From: VFZS01 sp964353255
GTDB taxonomy: Bacteria; Acidobacteriota; Terriglobia; Bryobacterales; Bryobacteraceae
Direction of reading: 5' to 3'
Assembly: GCA_964353255.1 (NCBI GenBank)
Contig: CAYGVJ010000001.1
Location: 34,350 to 98,349 of the forward strand
DNA: 64,000 nt
Positions within the stretch are counted from its first letter, which is position 1. Each line of letters starts with the position of its first letter. A program made the position numbers and the translations under genes. The notes under the pieces are model-generated. The model was not told where the DNA came from. It saw nothing but the letters and a program-made list of their open reading frames with translations, and did not search any database. Of this stretch, positions 40,568 to 49,969 are shown in pieces.

Positions 40568-42354
40568 AGCCGAAAGCTGGCTGTGGCCTCCGCCCGCCGC
40601 CCCTGTTTTTCCAGAAGCATACCGCGCAGGCGGAACAGGCGGGGAAAGCTGAGGCAGGAGAAAGGCTGCTGGAACGCCGGCTCCGGAAGCGGATAGGTTT
40701 CGAGCAGGGGCCCGGCTTCGGCGAACCGACCGACTTCAATCAGCGCCCAGGCCAGCAGGACATTGACCGGATCGGGGGAGGAGGCCGGCGTCTGCTCGTG
40801 GAGTTCCCTGAGTGGCGCCAGGGCGGCGGCGAACTGCCCCGCCAGCAGCAGCGCGTGGGCGAGTGCGGATCGCCTGAGCGTGGCCTGCGTGGGGCCTGGG
40901 AAGAAGCGCTCCGCGCGGGCGGTCCACTCATCGGCGGGCGCAGCGGGCTGTGCCAGGAACTGGCAGGTCCGGGCCAGCATGGCGGCCGCGGGATCCCGGG
41001 CTCCGGCCGTTGCACAGTGCACGTAGCGCTGCGCGCGCTCCCGGTCACCGGCATTCAAGCTCCAGATGACAAGCTGCGAGCAGGCCAGCGAGGCCGTCGG
41101 CCCGCGCGCGAGCCTTTCCAGCCGGGTGACCGCCTGCCCGCGCCGCCCGGTGAGGTATTCCCACTCGCCCTGACGAAGCTCGGCCAAGCTGTCGCCGCCG
41201 GCCTTGCGGAGTTGTACGTACTTCTGGCAAAGCTCGTTGGCGGCGCTCACTTCACCCGCCATCAACCGGGCCCAGGCCGCCTTCCACAAGGTTCCCCCGC
41301 CCAGGAACCAGGGGTCCTTGCGGATGGCTTCCAGGTAGTGCCCAGCGGCCTCCCGGAAGCGGCCCAGGTAGTAGTGCACGTCGCCCAGGGAATCCGAAGG
41401 GTTGGCCTCCTCCGGGCGCTGCTTGCGGTAGCGCTCGAGCGTGCCGGCGGCGCCGGCCAAGTCTCGGGCGTAGGCCTGCGCGTAACCCAGTTGATTGAGG
41501 AGCACGACATTATCGGGGTCGCGCTCCAGGGCCTTCCGGTAAGATGCCACCGCATCGGGATAACGGCGGAGCAGCGTCTCCACGCTTCCCAGACGGCGGA
41601 ATACGTCGGGGTCGGCAGGCGCAGCTTGGGCCAGTTCGAGCAAGGCGCGATATTGGGCCGCGCGGTCGCCGTCCAGGGCCGCAACCAGATCCGCCAGGCG
41701 GGCGCGCTCGCGGGGTTGAATCCGCCCGCCCGCTTCCCTGGCGCGGGAGATCACTTCCCGCGCGCCACTCGGGTCGCCTTCGGCGGCCAGGCGCTGCGCC
41801 CAGGCGACGTAAGCCGGGCCGAAGCCGGCATCCGCGCGCAGGGCCCGCTCAAAAGCCTGGGCGGCCGAGGGCCGGTCGGCCGCCTGTAGGCCCTCGACAT
41901 AGGCCCGCAAGGCGGCCTCCGGCGGCGCCGGCGCGGGCGGGGCGCGCCCGTCCAGCTCCGCCACCAAGGCCTGAGCCAGCGGCGCAGCCCCCGCGCCGAC
42001 CGGCCCAGCGGCCGCCACCCGTTTCAGCATGCGACCGCTGCCGGCCTCTTCCAGAAACGCCTCGACACGCAGGCCCGCGCCACGTCTGACGTAGTATCCG
42101 TGCAGTATCTGGGTCGGCCGCGCCCCGGGGGCCTCTCGCAGGCTGGGGACCACGAAAGCGTGCGTTTGCGGGGAACCCGACATGCCCAGCAGCACCGCCT
42201 CGGTCAGGCCCCGGCTCATCCAATCCAGACCGGGATCCGCGGCCAGGTTCTCGAAGGGGAGCACCGCGATGCGCTGGAATGCGGGTGGCTTTTTCGAGCA
42301 ACCGGCCAGGAGAAACACGCAGGCAAGGATGCCTATTCTACGGCTACAGGACAC
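40534..42354 (-). CDS. TPR-repeat lipoprotein
   Basis: From the GTG at 42354 the leader is MSCSRRIGILACVFLLAGC, ending in a perfect lipobox cysteine at residue 19; the ATG at 42408 lies inside the upstream gene. Residues about 30-150 resemble the FlgO/adenylate-cyclase-type domain that precedes TPRs (PFENLAADPGLDWMSRGLTE), and the remaining 450 residues are TPR-like helices (DVFRRLGSVETLLRRYPDAV). Overlaps the preceding gene by 11 bp. Part of the leader is encoded by a REP-like half repeat. Probably an outer-membrane-linked scaffold. Confidence 0.78.
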   Translation of the reverse strand: MSCSRRIGILACVFLLAGCSKKPPAFQRIAVLPFENLAADPGLDWMSRGLTEAVLLGMSGSPQTHAFVVPSLREAPGARPTQILHGYYVRRGAGLRVEAFLEEAGSGRMLKRVAAAGPVGAGAAPLAQALVAELDGRAPPAPAPPEAALRAYVEGLQAADRPSAAQAFERALRADAGFGPAYVAWAQRLAAEGDPSGAREVISRAREAGGRIQPRERARLADLVAALDGDRAAQYRALLELAQAAPADPDVFRRLGSVETLLRRYPDAVASYRKALERDPDNVVLLNQLGYAQAYARDLAGAAGTLERYRKQRPEEANPSDSLGDVHYYLGRFREAAGHYLEAIRKDPWFLGGGTLWKAAWARLMAGEVSAANELCQKYVQLRKAGGDSLAELRQGEWEYLTGRRGQAVTRLERLARGPTASLACSQLVIWSLNAGDRERAQRYVHCATAGARDPAAAMLARTCQFLAQPAAPADEWTARAERFFPGPTQATLRRSALAHALLLAGQFAAALAPLRELHEQTPASSPDPVNVLLAWALIEVGRFAEAGPLLETYPLPEPAFQQPFSCLSFPRLFRLRGMLLEKQGRRAEATASFRLYEELGGAGRS

Positions 42355-43087
42355 GCGGCTCCAGGGCCATGATCTCCTTGAACTCCGGCAGCTCGCGGAG
42401 AGCGGCAAACTCGGGCTCTTCCAGGAACTTCTTCCGGTCCTTGAAGCCTTCCTCCAAAGCTTTGCGAATGTATTGCAGCGCCCGGTCGTTAGCGCCCGCC
42501 ATGGCGTACGTCTTTGCCAGGTAGTAGTGAAACTTGGCGCGCTCCTCGACGCTGGTTTCCTGGATCAGCACCCCGTAGGTGCTGCGATGCTCGAAGACTT
42601 CCGGGTCCAGCTCCAGCGCCTTGCGGTAGGCCACGAAGGCTTCGTCGTACTGCTTCCGCGCAAACAGCGCGGTTCCCAGGTTGCTGTAAATGGAGGCCGA
42701 GTCGGGAGCCAGCTTCAGCGCCTTCCGGTACTGGGAGATGGCCCGCCGGTAGCTCTTCTTGACGTAGTAGATGGTGCCCAGGTTGTTCACCGCCTCCGAG
42801 TACTTGGGATTGAGCTTGACGGCCCGATCGTAGTGCTTCCTGGCGACGTCGAACTGCATCAAGTGGTGGTAGGCGATGCCGACCTTGTTCCAGATGACGG
42901 CGGAGTTCTGCGGCGCCTGCCTGTAAACGTCGATGGCCTCCCGGAACATCTTGCGGGCCATGTAGATGTCGCCGCGCCTTTCTGGCGTCAGTGGGGTGGT
43001 TTCAGCCCCCGGCTGGTCCTGGGAGCCGGCCAGGCTGGAGGCGAACAAGATGGCTGGGGCCATCCACAACGTGCGGCAGCGAATCAT
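42344..43087 (-). CDS. Secreted TPR-repeat protein
   Basis: A 247-residue exported protein (signal APAILFASSLAGSQ) with about five tetratricopeptide repeats, for example FDVARKHYDRAVKLNPKYSE and YRRAISQYRKALKLAPDSAS. It lies 23 bp downstream of the PBP1 gene with a GAAAGGGG Shine-Dalgarno, and its stop overlaps the start of the TPR lipoprotein. TPR proteins encoded next to PBP1 enzymes can act as regulators or tethers in cell-wall assembly, which is the likely context. Confidence 0.82.
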   Translation of the reverse strand: MIRCRTLWMAPAILFASSLAGSQDQPGAETTPLTPERRGDIYMARKMFREAIDVYRQAPQNSAVIWNKVGIAYHHLMQFDVARKHYDRAVKLNPKYSEAVNNLGTIYYVKKSYRRAISQYRKALKLAPDSASIYSNLGTALFARKQYDEAFVAYRKALELDPEVFEHRSTYGVLIQETSVEERAKFHYYLAKTYAMAGANDRALQYIRKALEEGFKDRKKFLEEPEFAALRELPEFKEIMALEPRVL

Positions 43088-43110
43088 GGTCTGCCCCTTT
43101 CGCTACAAGC

Positions 43111-45636
43111 CTATTTAAACACACTGAGCAGCCGGCGGAGGAAACCTTTTTTCTGCGGTTGGGGCTTGGCCGCGGCCGGCGCTGGAGGCGGAGGCGAACC
43201 GGGGTTGTGATTGCCGGGGCGCAGCCCGGGCGGCGGCGCCCCGGAGGGCGGCATAGGCCCCGGCGGGGAGATCGAGGCAACCTGGGCCGGCGGGCCGGGC
43301 GGAGCTTCCCAGGAGGCCACCCGCGCCCCACCGCCGTGGAGGCGGCAGCTTTCCAGGGGCTGGGTCCCGGTGATGAAGACCTCGGTGCGCACAGTGGGAC
43401 AGTTGCGGGTGGCCAGCCGGCCCGATTGCGGGTCTATCTCCACCGTCACTACCCCATCGGGCGGCGTGAACTCCGTCACGTTGCGGTACTCGCGGTACTG
43501 GTGCGCCCGCTTCATGAACTCCGTCCAGATGGGCAGGGCCGAGTGCGCCCCCTCCAGGTTCAGTTCGCGGTTGTCGTCGAATCCGACCCAGACGACGCAC
43601 AGCAGCCGGCTGGTGAACCCGGCGAACCAGCCGTCGCGCGAGGTCCCGGTCTTGCCGGCGGCCGGCAGCGCGAACCCGCGCCCGCGCACTGCCGCGCCGG
43701 TGCCGCTCCGCAACACTTCCTCCATGAGGCTGACCATCAGGTAGGACACCCGCGGGTCCAGCACCGGCTGGCGGACTGGCCGGTGGCTGTAGATGACGTT
43801 GCCCTCCCGGTTGCGGATCAGGCCGATGAAACTCGGCTTCACGTAGAGTCCCTGGTTGGCGAAGACCGTGTAGGCGCCGGCGATCTCCAACGGCGTTACC
43901 TCGTAGGCGCCCAGCGCCAGGGCCGGCGTGGGCTGGATGTTCAAATTCATGCCCGCGCGCTGCGCCAGTTCCTCCACCGCCTGGTAGCCCACCATCTCGG
44001 CCAGCTTCACCGTGGGCACGTTGATGGACTTGGCCAGGGCCTCCCGCAGGGTCACGTCACCGTGGTACTCGCCCTTGAAATTCTCCGGGGCGTAAGGCTT
44101 GTCGTCGAACCAGAAGGTGGTGGGCTGGTCCCGCAGGATGGTGGCCGGAGTCAGAGGGCGCTGGCCGCCCAGCAACGCCGTGTTCAGGGCCGCCGCGTAG
44201 ACAAAGGGTTTGAAGGAGGAGCCCGGCTGCCGCTTGGCCAGGGCCCGGTTCAACTGGCTGATGCCGTAATTGCGTCCTCCCACCAGGGCTTTCACCGCAC
44301 CGCTGTCCGGGTCCAGGGCGATCAGCGCCACCTGAACCGTGGGGGGGTCTTCCCGGCGGAACCGCCGCTGCCGCCGAATCTGCTCGTCCACTTCCTGAAG
44401 CCCGATGCGGACCGCTTCGGCGGCCTCGTGTTGCAGGTTCATGTCCAGGGTGGTGTAAACGCGGAAAGTGTTGGCCTGGAAGTTGTAGTCCTGGAACTGT
44501 GCCTGCAACTCGTCGTGCACCAGGTCCACGAAAAAGGGCGCTTCGCTGGATTCGATGGCCCCGGGGGCCAGCCGCAGCGGCGTGGCCACCGCCTGCTGGT
44601 GCTCCCCCTCGGTGATGAAGTCGTTCTGCCGCATCAGGCCCAGGACCACGTTGCGGCGCGCCAGGGCGCGATCGGGATGGCGGAACGGGTCGGTGAAGCT
44701 CGGCCGCTGGATCACTCCGGCCAGCAGGGCCGCCTCGGGCAGGGTTAGCTGCTGAACGTCCTTGCCGAGGAACGCCTTGGAAGCCTCGCCGAACCCGTGG
44801 ATGCTGAAGCTGCCGCGGCGGCCCAGGTTGATCTGGTTGGCGTAGTACTCGAAGATCTCCTCTTTGGAGAGCCGCTGCTCCAGTTGCAGGGTGATGAGCA
44901 CCTCGGCCGCTTTGCGGCTCCAGGTCTTCTGCTGGTCCAGCCAGAAGCTGCGCGCCAGTTGCATGCTCAGAGTCGAGGCGCCCTCCCGTCTCGAGCCCTC
45001 CCGCACGTCCACGTAAGCGGACTTGATGATGCGCAGGGGGTCGAAGCCGGCGTGCTGGAAGAAGCGCTTGTCTTCGGCTGAAATCACGGCGTTCACCAGC
45101 ACCTGGGGCAGGTCCTGAAAGCGCGCCAGGCGGCGCTTCTCGCGGTTCTGGTCGGAGAGATTGGTCACCAGCTCCGGCTCCAGCAAGTACTGCACGCGCT
45201 CGGTGTTGTCCCGCAGAGATATGATCTGCGAGACCCGTCCCTGCGAGAACCGGACCCGGCCGGCCTCCTGGTCGAAATAGGAGTCGGGTCCGGGGAAGAT
45301 CTCGATGCTGTCACCCCGCACGCTGAACCACCCCAGGCGGTTGCCGCGAGAATCACCGTACCCGCTGCGGCGCAATTGCGCCACGATCTCGGAGGCGGAG
45401 ATCTCGTCGCCCATGGAGACGGCCGGCGGGGCCGCGAAGATCATCGAGGTGGCCTGGAAGGGGCCGGCGGCCAGCTTCTCGTCGATCAGCCGGGAGTACT
45501 TGATCCAGAAGAAGGCAAGGGCGCCGAAAACCAGCAGCGCCAGGCCGGCGCACACGCCCAAGACGAGCCGCCCGCTCGGATGCAGCAGGAACCGTACCCA
45601 CAGGGCCCTCCGGGGCAGGTGAATCCGCAAAGCCAC
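43111..45636 (-). CDS. Bifunctional penicillin-binding protein (class A, PBP1b-like)
   Basis: An 841-residue peptidoglycan synthase. Order: cytosolic tail, one transmembrane helix (about 24-45), a UB2H-like region (about 60-120), GT51 glycosyltransferase (about 150-330; EDKRFFQHAGFDP with catalytic Glu near 185, GASTLSMQLAR), then transpeptidase with SSFK (Ser about 471), KSINVP (SxN) and KTGTS near 658, and a Pro-rich C-terminal tail. The UB2H-type insert favours a PBP1b relationship over PBP1a. The start is GTG with GGAG upstream. First large gene ahead of two TPR proteins. Confidence 0.92.
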   Translation of the reverse strand: MALRIHLPRRALWVRFLLHPSGRLVLGVCAGLALLVFGALAFFWIKYSRLIDEKLAAGPFQATSMIFAAPPAVSMGDEISASEIVAQLRRSGYGDSRGNRLGWFSVRGDSIEIFPGPDSYFDQEAGRVRFSQGRVSQIISLRDNTERVQYLLEPELVTNLSDQNREKRRLARFQDLPQVLVNAVISAEDKRFFQHAGFDPLRIIKSAYVDVREGSRREGASTLSMQLARSFWLDQQKTWSRKAAEVLITLQLEQRLSKEEIFEYYANQINLGRRGSFSIHGFGEASKAFLGKDVQQLTLPEAALLAGVIQRPSFTDPFRHPDRALARRNVVLGLMRQNDFITEGEHQQAVATPLRLAPGAIESSEAPFFVDLVHDELQAQFQDYNFQANTFRVYTTLDMNLQHEAAEAVRIGLQEVDEQIRRQRRFRREDPPTVQVALIALDPDSGAVKALVGGRNYGISQLNRALAKRQPGSSFKPFVYAAALNTALLGGQRPLTPATILRDQPTTFWFDDKPYAPENFKGEYHGDVTLREALAKSINVPTVKLAEMVGYQAVEELAQRAGMNLNIQPTPALALGAYEVTPLEIAGAYTVFANQGLYVKPSFIGLIRNREGNVIYSHRPVRQPVLDPRVSYLMVSLMEEVLRSGTGAAVRGRGFALPAAGKTGTSRDGWFAGFTSRLLCVVWVGFDDNRELNLEGAHSALPIWTEFMKRAHQYREYRNVTEFTPPDGVVTVEIDPQSGRLATRNCPTVRTEVFITGTQPLESCRLHGGGARVASWEAPPGPPAQVASISPPGPMPPSGAPPPGLRPGNHNPGSPPPPAPAAAKPQPQKKGFLRRLLSVFK

Positions 45637-45675
45637 GCTCCGATCTTGCTTTCATTGTCGCACGAACGCCGCCGC

Positions 45676-46041
45676 TCATCTGGCGGCGCTGGCGCGGAAG
45701 TGCAGATCCACGGCGTACCAGCCCAGCTCGACCGGCGCCCGGTAGCGCACTGAGATCCGCAGATGCCCGTCCGCCCGCTGGATGCGGATCTGCTCCGCCC
45801 GCACCGGCAGGCCCAGGCGCGCCGCGCGGTCCAGCACCCGCGTGCGGAGAAGCTCGTCGCTGAGGTTGAGGCTGTCCGGTTGTCGGACCAGGTGTCCCAG
45901 CTCCCGCTGGAACTGGTGGCTGCGGTAGTAGACCGGCGCCAGCAGCGCGGCGAAGGCCGCCAGCAGCGCCACAACCGCCCCGCCTGCCCACCAGCGCCAG
46001 TGGAACGGGCATTCCTGCCGGTTTGCCGTGTTCTTCACCAC
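45676..46041 (-). CDS. Small single-pass membrane protein (unknown)
   Basis: A 121-residue protein: one transmembrane helix (WWAGGAVVALLAAFAALLAPVYY, given as residues about 17-39), then a periplasmic domain of about 80 residues containing RVLDRAARLGLPVRAEQI and VELGWYAVDLHF. It starts with GTG three bases after the proline dehydrogenase stop and ends 39 bp before PBP1. Its first 15 codons (NRQECPFHW) are encoded by a REP-like half repeat. No family is recognised; a role beside PBP1 is only positional inference. Confidence 0.65.
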   Translation of the reverse strand: MVKNTANRQECPFHWRWWAGGAVVALLAAFAALLAPVYYRSHQFQRELGHLVRQPDSLNLSDELLRTRVLDRAARLGLPVRAEQIRIQRADGHLRISVRYRAPVELGWYAVDLHFRASAAR

Positions 46042-46044
46042 CGC

Positions 46045-46962
46045 TCAGCCTTTCGCCAGGTTGCGCAGCAGGAACAGCAGGTTGGCCGGACGCTCCGCCA
46101 GCCGCCGCATGAAATAGGGATACCAGTGCTCGCCGTAGGGCACATACAGGCGCAACCGGTAGCCTTCGGCGGCGAGTCTTTTCTCCAGGTCCCTGCGGAT
46201 CCCGTACAGCATCTGGAACTCGAAACCTTCGGGCGGGATGCCCCGTTGGCGGGCCAGGCGCTTGGCCAGGTGGATGAGCTTCTCGTCGTGGGTGGCGAAG
46301 GCGGGACAAACGCCGCGCTCCAGCAGCGTCTCGAGCAGCCGGGCGTAGCTGGCGTTGACCGCCCGCTTGCTGGGGTAGGCGATGCTGGCCGGCTCGCGGT
46401 AGGCCCCTTTGCACAGCCGGATGGGAATGCGCCGCTCGCACAGCATGACCGCGTCCTGGTCGCTGCGGTAGAGGTAGGCTTGAATCACGCCGCGCACGTT
46501 GCCGTAGGCCTGGTGCAACTCCATCACCAGGCGCAGCGTGCGGTCCACGTGCGCGCTGGACTCCATGTCCACCTCGATCACCTTGCCCAGGCGTTTCGCC
46601 TCCCGCACAAGCTGCTCGACGTTGCGCTGGCAGGCCTCCTCGGAGACATCCAGGCCGAAGTGCGTCAGCTTGATGGACAAGGTGGCCGGCAGCCCCTGGC
46701 TCGCCACTCGCTCGAGGGCCTCCAGATAGCCGTCCCGGGAAGCTTCGGCTTCTCCCGGCGAGGCGACGCCCTCTCCCAGGTGATCCAGGGTGGCCAGGAC
46801 GCCCTCCTGGTGGAGGCGGGTGCAGACCGCCACCGCCTCATCCAGCGTGTGACCGGCGATGAAGCGCGAGGTAAGGGGACGCGCCAGGGGCGAAGTCTCT
46901 ACCCACCTCCGCAACTGCTTCTGATCGGAGAGGAACAACAGCAGGCTGCGCAGGATCATCAC
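46045..46962 (-). CDS. putA: Proline dehydrogenase (monofunctional)
   Basis: The 305-residue FAD enzyme oxidises proline to pyrroline-5-carboxylate. Key parts: SIKLTHFGLDVSEE, VDMESSAHVDRTL, IRLCKGAYREPASIAYP (substrate/FAD strand), AFATHDEKLI, EFQMLYGIRRDLEKRL, and YVPYGEHWYPYFMRRLAERP, where the two Arg bind the proline carboxylate. The size fits the short Thermus/Deinococcus-type enzyme, not fused PutA. No pyrroline-5-carboxylate dehydrogenase is seen nearby. Probably first gene of the transcript through PBP1. Confidence 0.92.
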   Translation of the reverse strand: MMILRSLLLFLSDQKQLRRWVETSPLARPLTSRFIAGHTLDEAVAVCTRLHQEGVLATLDHLGEGVASPGEAEASRDGYLEALERVASQGLPATLSIKLTHFGLDVSEEACQRNVEQLVREAKRLGKVIEVDMESSAHVDRTLRLVMELHQAYGNVRGVIQAYLYRSDQDAVMLCERRIPIRLCKGAYREPASIAYPSKRAVNASYARLLETLLERGVCPAFATHDEKLIHLAKRLARQRGIPPEGFEFQMLYGIRRDLEKRLAAEGYRLRLYVPYGEHWYPYFMRRLAERPANLLFLLRNLAKG

Positions 46963-47107
46963 GCTGGCACGGGGACCCCGTCCCTATCCATTCTCTCACT
47001 ACGTGGCACCCTCCTTCAGCTTGTGGCGGCCCGTAACATGTAAACTAGATCTGAACGCCCTGCCAGCGCAGTGGTGACCCAGACCCCATGCGGAAAAGGA
47101 GCAAGCA

Positions 47108-47590
47108 ATGACGAGCGTACCCCGAAAACTCGGCGTGATTTCGGCAGCAATTCTGTTCGGCCTGCCGGCCATCGTCGCAGCCCAAACCAAACCGAACTTC
47201 AGCGGCGCCTGGAAGGCCGCCATCGCCAAGAGCGATTTCGGCCCGATGCCGGCCCCGCAGTCCAGCGTCAGCAAGATCACCCACGAGGACCCGAAACTGA
47301 AGATCTCGACCACTCTCGTCAGCGACTCCGGCGAGATAACTTTCGAGATGGTTTTCACCACCGACGGGGCCGAGAGCGTCAACAAAATGGGTCCCATGGA
47401 GATGAGGAGCAAGCTCCGCTGGGAAGGCGCCGAGCTCATCATCGAGTCGAAAGCCACCAGCGACCGGGGCGAGTTCAAAGCTAACGAGCGCTGGAGTCTC
47501 TCGGAAGACCGCAAGACCCTGAAGATCGTCCGCACTTGGTCGGGTCCGATGGGCGAAGCTACGCAGACCATCATCCACGACAAACAGTGA
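47108..47590 (+). CDS. Secreted small beta-rich protein (unknown)
   Basis: A 160-residue protein with a signal peptide ending at VAAQ, then the repeated-strand pattern NFSGAWKA, KLKISTTLVSD, EMVFTTDGAE, KLRWEGAELIIES and KTLKIVRTW. This is the small lipocalin-like or beta-barrel family frequent in Acidobacteria; ligand and role are not known. AAAGGAG lies 8 bp before the ATG and an extended -10 (ATGTAAACT, 47038-47046) lies upstream. It is followed after 25 bp by the glycosyltransferase gene. Confidence 0.7.
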   Translation: MTSVPRKLGVISAAILFGLPAIVAAQTKPNFSGAWKAAIAKSDFGPMPAPQSSVSKITHEDPKLKISTTLVSDSGEITFEMVFTTDGAESVNKMGPMEMRSKLRWEGAELIIESKATSDRGEFKANERWSLSEDRKTLKIVRTWSGPMGEATQTIIHDKQ

Positions 47591-47615
47591 CCGGCGACCT
47601 CTTCCAGCTTACGGG

Positions 47616-48743
47616 ATGAAGAAGCTCGATTTGATTTTCTTCGACGCCGGGGGAGGGCACCGCGCTGCCGCCACCGCTCTCGGCTTGGCGATCCAGCAGC
47701 AGGAGCGCCCCTGGGAGGTGCGGTTGGTCAACCTGCAAGAGGTGCTGGATCCGTTGGACATCTTTCGCAAGCTGACCGGCCGGCGGCTTCAGGACTCCTA
47801 CAACTTGATGCTGCGGAAGGGCTGGACGCTGGGTACGCCCCAAATGTTGCGGGCGCTGCACTTCCTGATCCGGCTCTACCATCCCGCCCAGGTGCGGCTG
47901 CTCGAGCAGTACTGGCGCCAGAGCCGGCCCGATCTCGCGGTCTCGCTCATACCCAACTTCAACCGGGCGCTGGGCGAGAGCCTCCGCCGGGCCCTTCCGG
48001 GCACGCCGCTGGTCACCATCCTGACGGACCTCGCGGACTACCCGCCGCACTTCTGGATCGAGCGCCAGGAGCAGTACCTGATCTGCGGCTCCGAGTACGC
48101 CGTGCGCCAGGCGCGCGCCCTGGGTCACTCCGCGGAACGGGTCTTCCGCACCTCGGGAATGATCTTGCACCCGCGCTTCTATGAGCCTGTCACCCTGGAC
48201 CGCGCCGCCGAGAGAGAGCGGCTGGGACTCAAGCCCGAGCGGCCCACCGGCCTGGTGCTGTTCGGGGGCCAGGGTTTGCCGGTGATGCTGAAGATCGCCC
48301 AGCGTCTGGAACGGGCCAGGCTGGACCTGCAACTGATCCTGATCTGCGGGCACAACGAGAAGCTGCGCCAGGCGTTGCTCGCGGGCCGGCACCGGCTGCG
48401 GCGCCTGGTGGTGGGTTTCACCGACCAGGTCCGCTACTACATGCACCTGGCCGATTTCTTCATCGGCAAGCCGGGTCCGGGGTCCATCAGCGAGGCGTTG
48501 GCCATGAAGCTCCCCGTCATTGTGGCCTCGAACGCCTGGACCATGCCGCAGGAACGCTACAACGCCCGGTGGATCCGGGAGAACGGCTTCGGCATCGTGG
48601 TGCGCAGCTTCCGGCACGTTGCGGACGCGGTGCGGGAAATGCTCGAACCCGCTGACTTCCAGCGCTACCGCGCCAACGCTGCCTCCACCAGCAACCGCGC
48701 CGTGTTCGAGATTCCCGACATCCTGGAAAAGATCCTGGCTTGA
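47616..48743 (+). CDS. MGDG-synthase/MurG-like glycosyltransferase (GT28)
   Basis: A 375-residue GT-B glycosyltransferase. The N-terminal DAGGGHRAAATALG is the MGDG-synthase membrane/acceptor loop, and the C-terminal GKPGPGSISEALAMKLPVIV is the nucleotide-sugar site. These enzymes add galactose or glucose to diacylglycerol, or act in glycolipid synthesis. The substrate cannot be read from sequence; undecaprenyl-linked or lipid acceptors are both possible. It lies in a + strand run with the small secreted protein before and the aminotransferase after. Confidence 0.82.
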   Translation: MKKLDLIFFDAGGGHRAAATALGLAIQQQERPWEVRLVNLQEVLDPLDIFRKLTGRRLQDSYNLMLRKGWTLGTPQMLRALHFLIRLYHPAQVRLLEQYWRQSRPDLAVSLIPNFNRALGESLRRALPGTPLVTILTDLADYPPHFWIERQEQYLICGSEYAVRQARALGHSAERVFRTSGMILHPRFYEPVTLDRAAERERLGLKPERPTGLVLFGGQGLPVMLKIAQRLERARLDLQLILICGHNEKLRQALLAGRHRLRRLVVGFTDQVRYYMHLADFFIGKPGPGSISEALAMKLPVIVASNAWTMPQERYNARWIRENGFGIVVRSFRHVADAVREMLEPADFQRYRANAASTSNRAVFEIPDILEKILA

Positions 48744-48777
48744 CACTGGCTCCGGTGATCCCGGACCATGAATCGTT

Positions 48778-49956
48778 ATGCCTGAGATTGTTCCTCCTCT
48801 ACGCCCCCCTGAGCGCCTCTTGCTGGGGCCGGGCCCGAGCATGGTCGAGCCGCGCGTCTATGAAGCCCTGCGCCTGCCCATCGTCAGCCACGTGGACCCG
48901 TATTTCTACCAGGTGGCCGAGGACATCCGCATCATGCTCGGCCCCGTGTTCGGCACCGAAAACCGTTTCCGGATGGTGATCTCCGGGACCGGCTCGGCGG
49001 GGATGGAAGCCGCCGTGGTCAACTTTGCCGAGCCGGGCACGAAGTTTGCGGTCTTCGCCAACGGCTACTTCTGCGACCGGATCAGCGACATCGCGCGGAG
49101 GCAGGGCGCCGACGTGGTGCGCCTGGAGAAGCCCTGGGGCGAGGCGTTCAGCGACGCGGAAGGCGTCGAGTTCATCGAGCGGCAGCAGCCGCAGGTTGTG
49201 GCCTACGTGCAGGCCGAGACTTCCACCGGGGTCTACCAGCCCGGCAAGGCGATCTGCGAAGCCGCGCACCGTTGCGAGGCGCTGGTGATCGCCGACTGCG
49301 TGACCTCGCTGGGCGGCATGCCGGTTAATGTCGATGAGACCGGCATTGACATCGCCTACAGTTGCTCGCAGAAGGGCCTGAGCTGTCCGCCCGGCCTGGC
49401 CCCGATCACCGTCTCGGAGCGGGCCATGGACCGAGTGCGCGCCCGCAGCGCCCCGGTGCGCTCTTTCTACTTCGACTTAAGGCTGCTCGACGAATACTAC
49501 ACGGGCGCCCACCGCTACCATCACACCGCGCCGATCTCCATGTTTTACGCGCTGCGAGAGGCGCTGGCGGTCGTCCTCGAAGAGGGCGTCCAGCAGCGCT
49601 GGGCGCGGCACCGCCGCAATCACCTGGCGTTCGTAGCCGGCATCGAAGCCCTGGGGCTGCGCATGCAGGTGGCTGAGGCGGCCCACCGCCTCTGGACCCT
49701 GAACACCCCCCGCGTGCCGGAAGGCATCGACGACGCCAAGGTCCGTGCCCGCATGCTCCGGGAGCAGGGCATCGAGATCCTCGGCGGCTTTGGCCCCCTG
49801 GCGGGGAAGGTCTTCCGCGTGGGGCTCATGGGCGCCTCCTCGACCGAAGAGAACGTGCTCCGGGCGCTGGAAGCCCTGGAAGCGGCCTTGCGCGCCGAGG
49901 GATTTCGCCCTGCCGGAAGCGGTCGCGCCGCCGCCGAGCAGTTTTACGCGGCCTGA
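48778..49956 (+). CDS. Class V aminotransferase, alanine-glyoxylate (AGXT)-like
   Basis: A 392-residue PLP enzyme. It contains LLLGPGPSMVEPRVYEALRLP near the start (in part), GTGSAGMEAAVVN, ETSTGVYQPG, DCVTSLGGMPVNVDETGID, and SQKGLSCPPGLA with the Schiff-base Lys near residue 199. These motifs fit serine-pyruvate/alanine-glyoxylate aminotransferases. Glyoxylate or serine metabolism is the usual role. The gene follows the glycosyltransferase after 34 bp; no functional link is implied. Confidence 0.9.
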   Translation: MPEIVPPLRPPERLLLGPGPSMVEPRVYEALRLPIVSHVDPYFYQVAEDIRIMLGPVFGTENRFRMVISGTGSAGMEAAVVNFAEPGTKFAVFANGYFCDRISDIARRQGADVVRLEKPWGEAFSDAEGVEFIERQQPQVVAYVQAETSTGVYQPGKAICEAAHRCEALVIADCVTSLGGMPVNVDETGIDIAYSCSQKGLSCPPGLAPITVSERAMDRVRARSAPVRSFYFDLRLLDEYYTGAHRYHHTAPISMFYALREALAVVLEEGVQQRWARHRRNHLAFVAGIEALGLRMQVAEAAHRLWTLNTPRVPEGIDDAKVRARMLREQGIEILGGFGPLAGKVFRVGLMGASSTEENVLRALEALEAALRAEGFRPAGSGRAAAEQFYAA

Positions 49957-49969
49957 CGGCGCCGCCCGC

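Noticed and set aside
42344..42408. ATG at 42408 as start of the TPR lipoprotein
   Set aside because: It lies deep inside the upstream gene and adds an Arg/Ser-rich stretch before the lipobox; the GTG at 42354 gives an ideal lipoprotein signal.
47571..48842. A 423-codon minus-strand frame opposite the glycosyltransferase
   Set aside because: Antisense artefact; no start signal or domain, and the plus-strand gene has both glycosyltransferase motifs.
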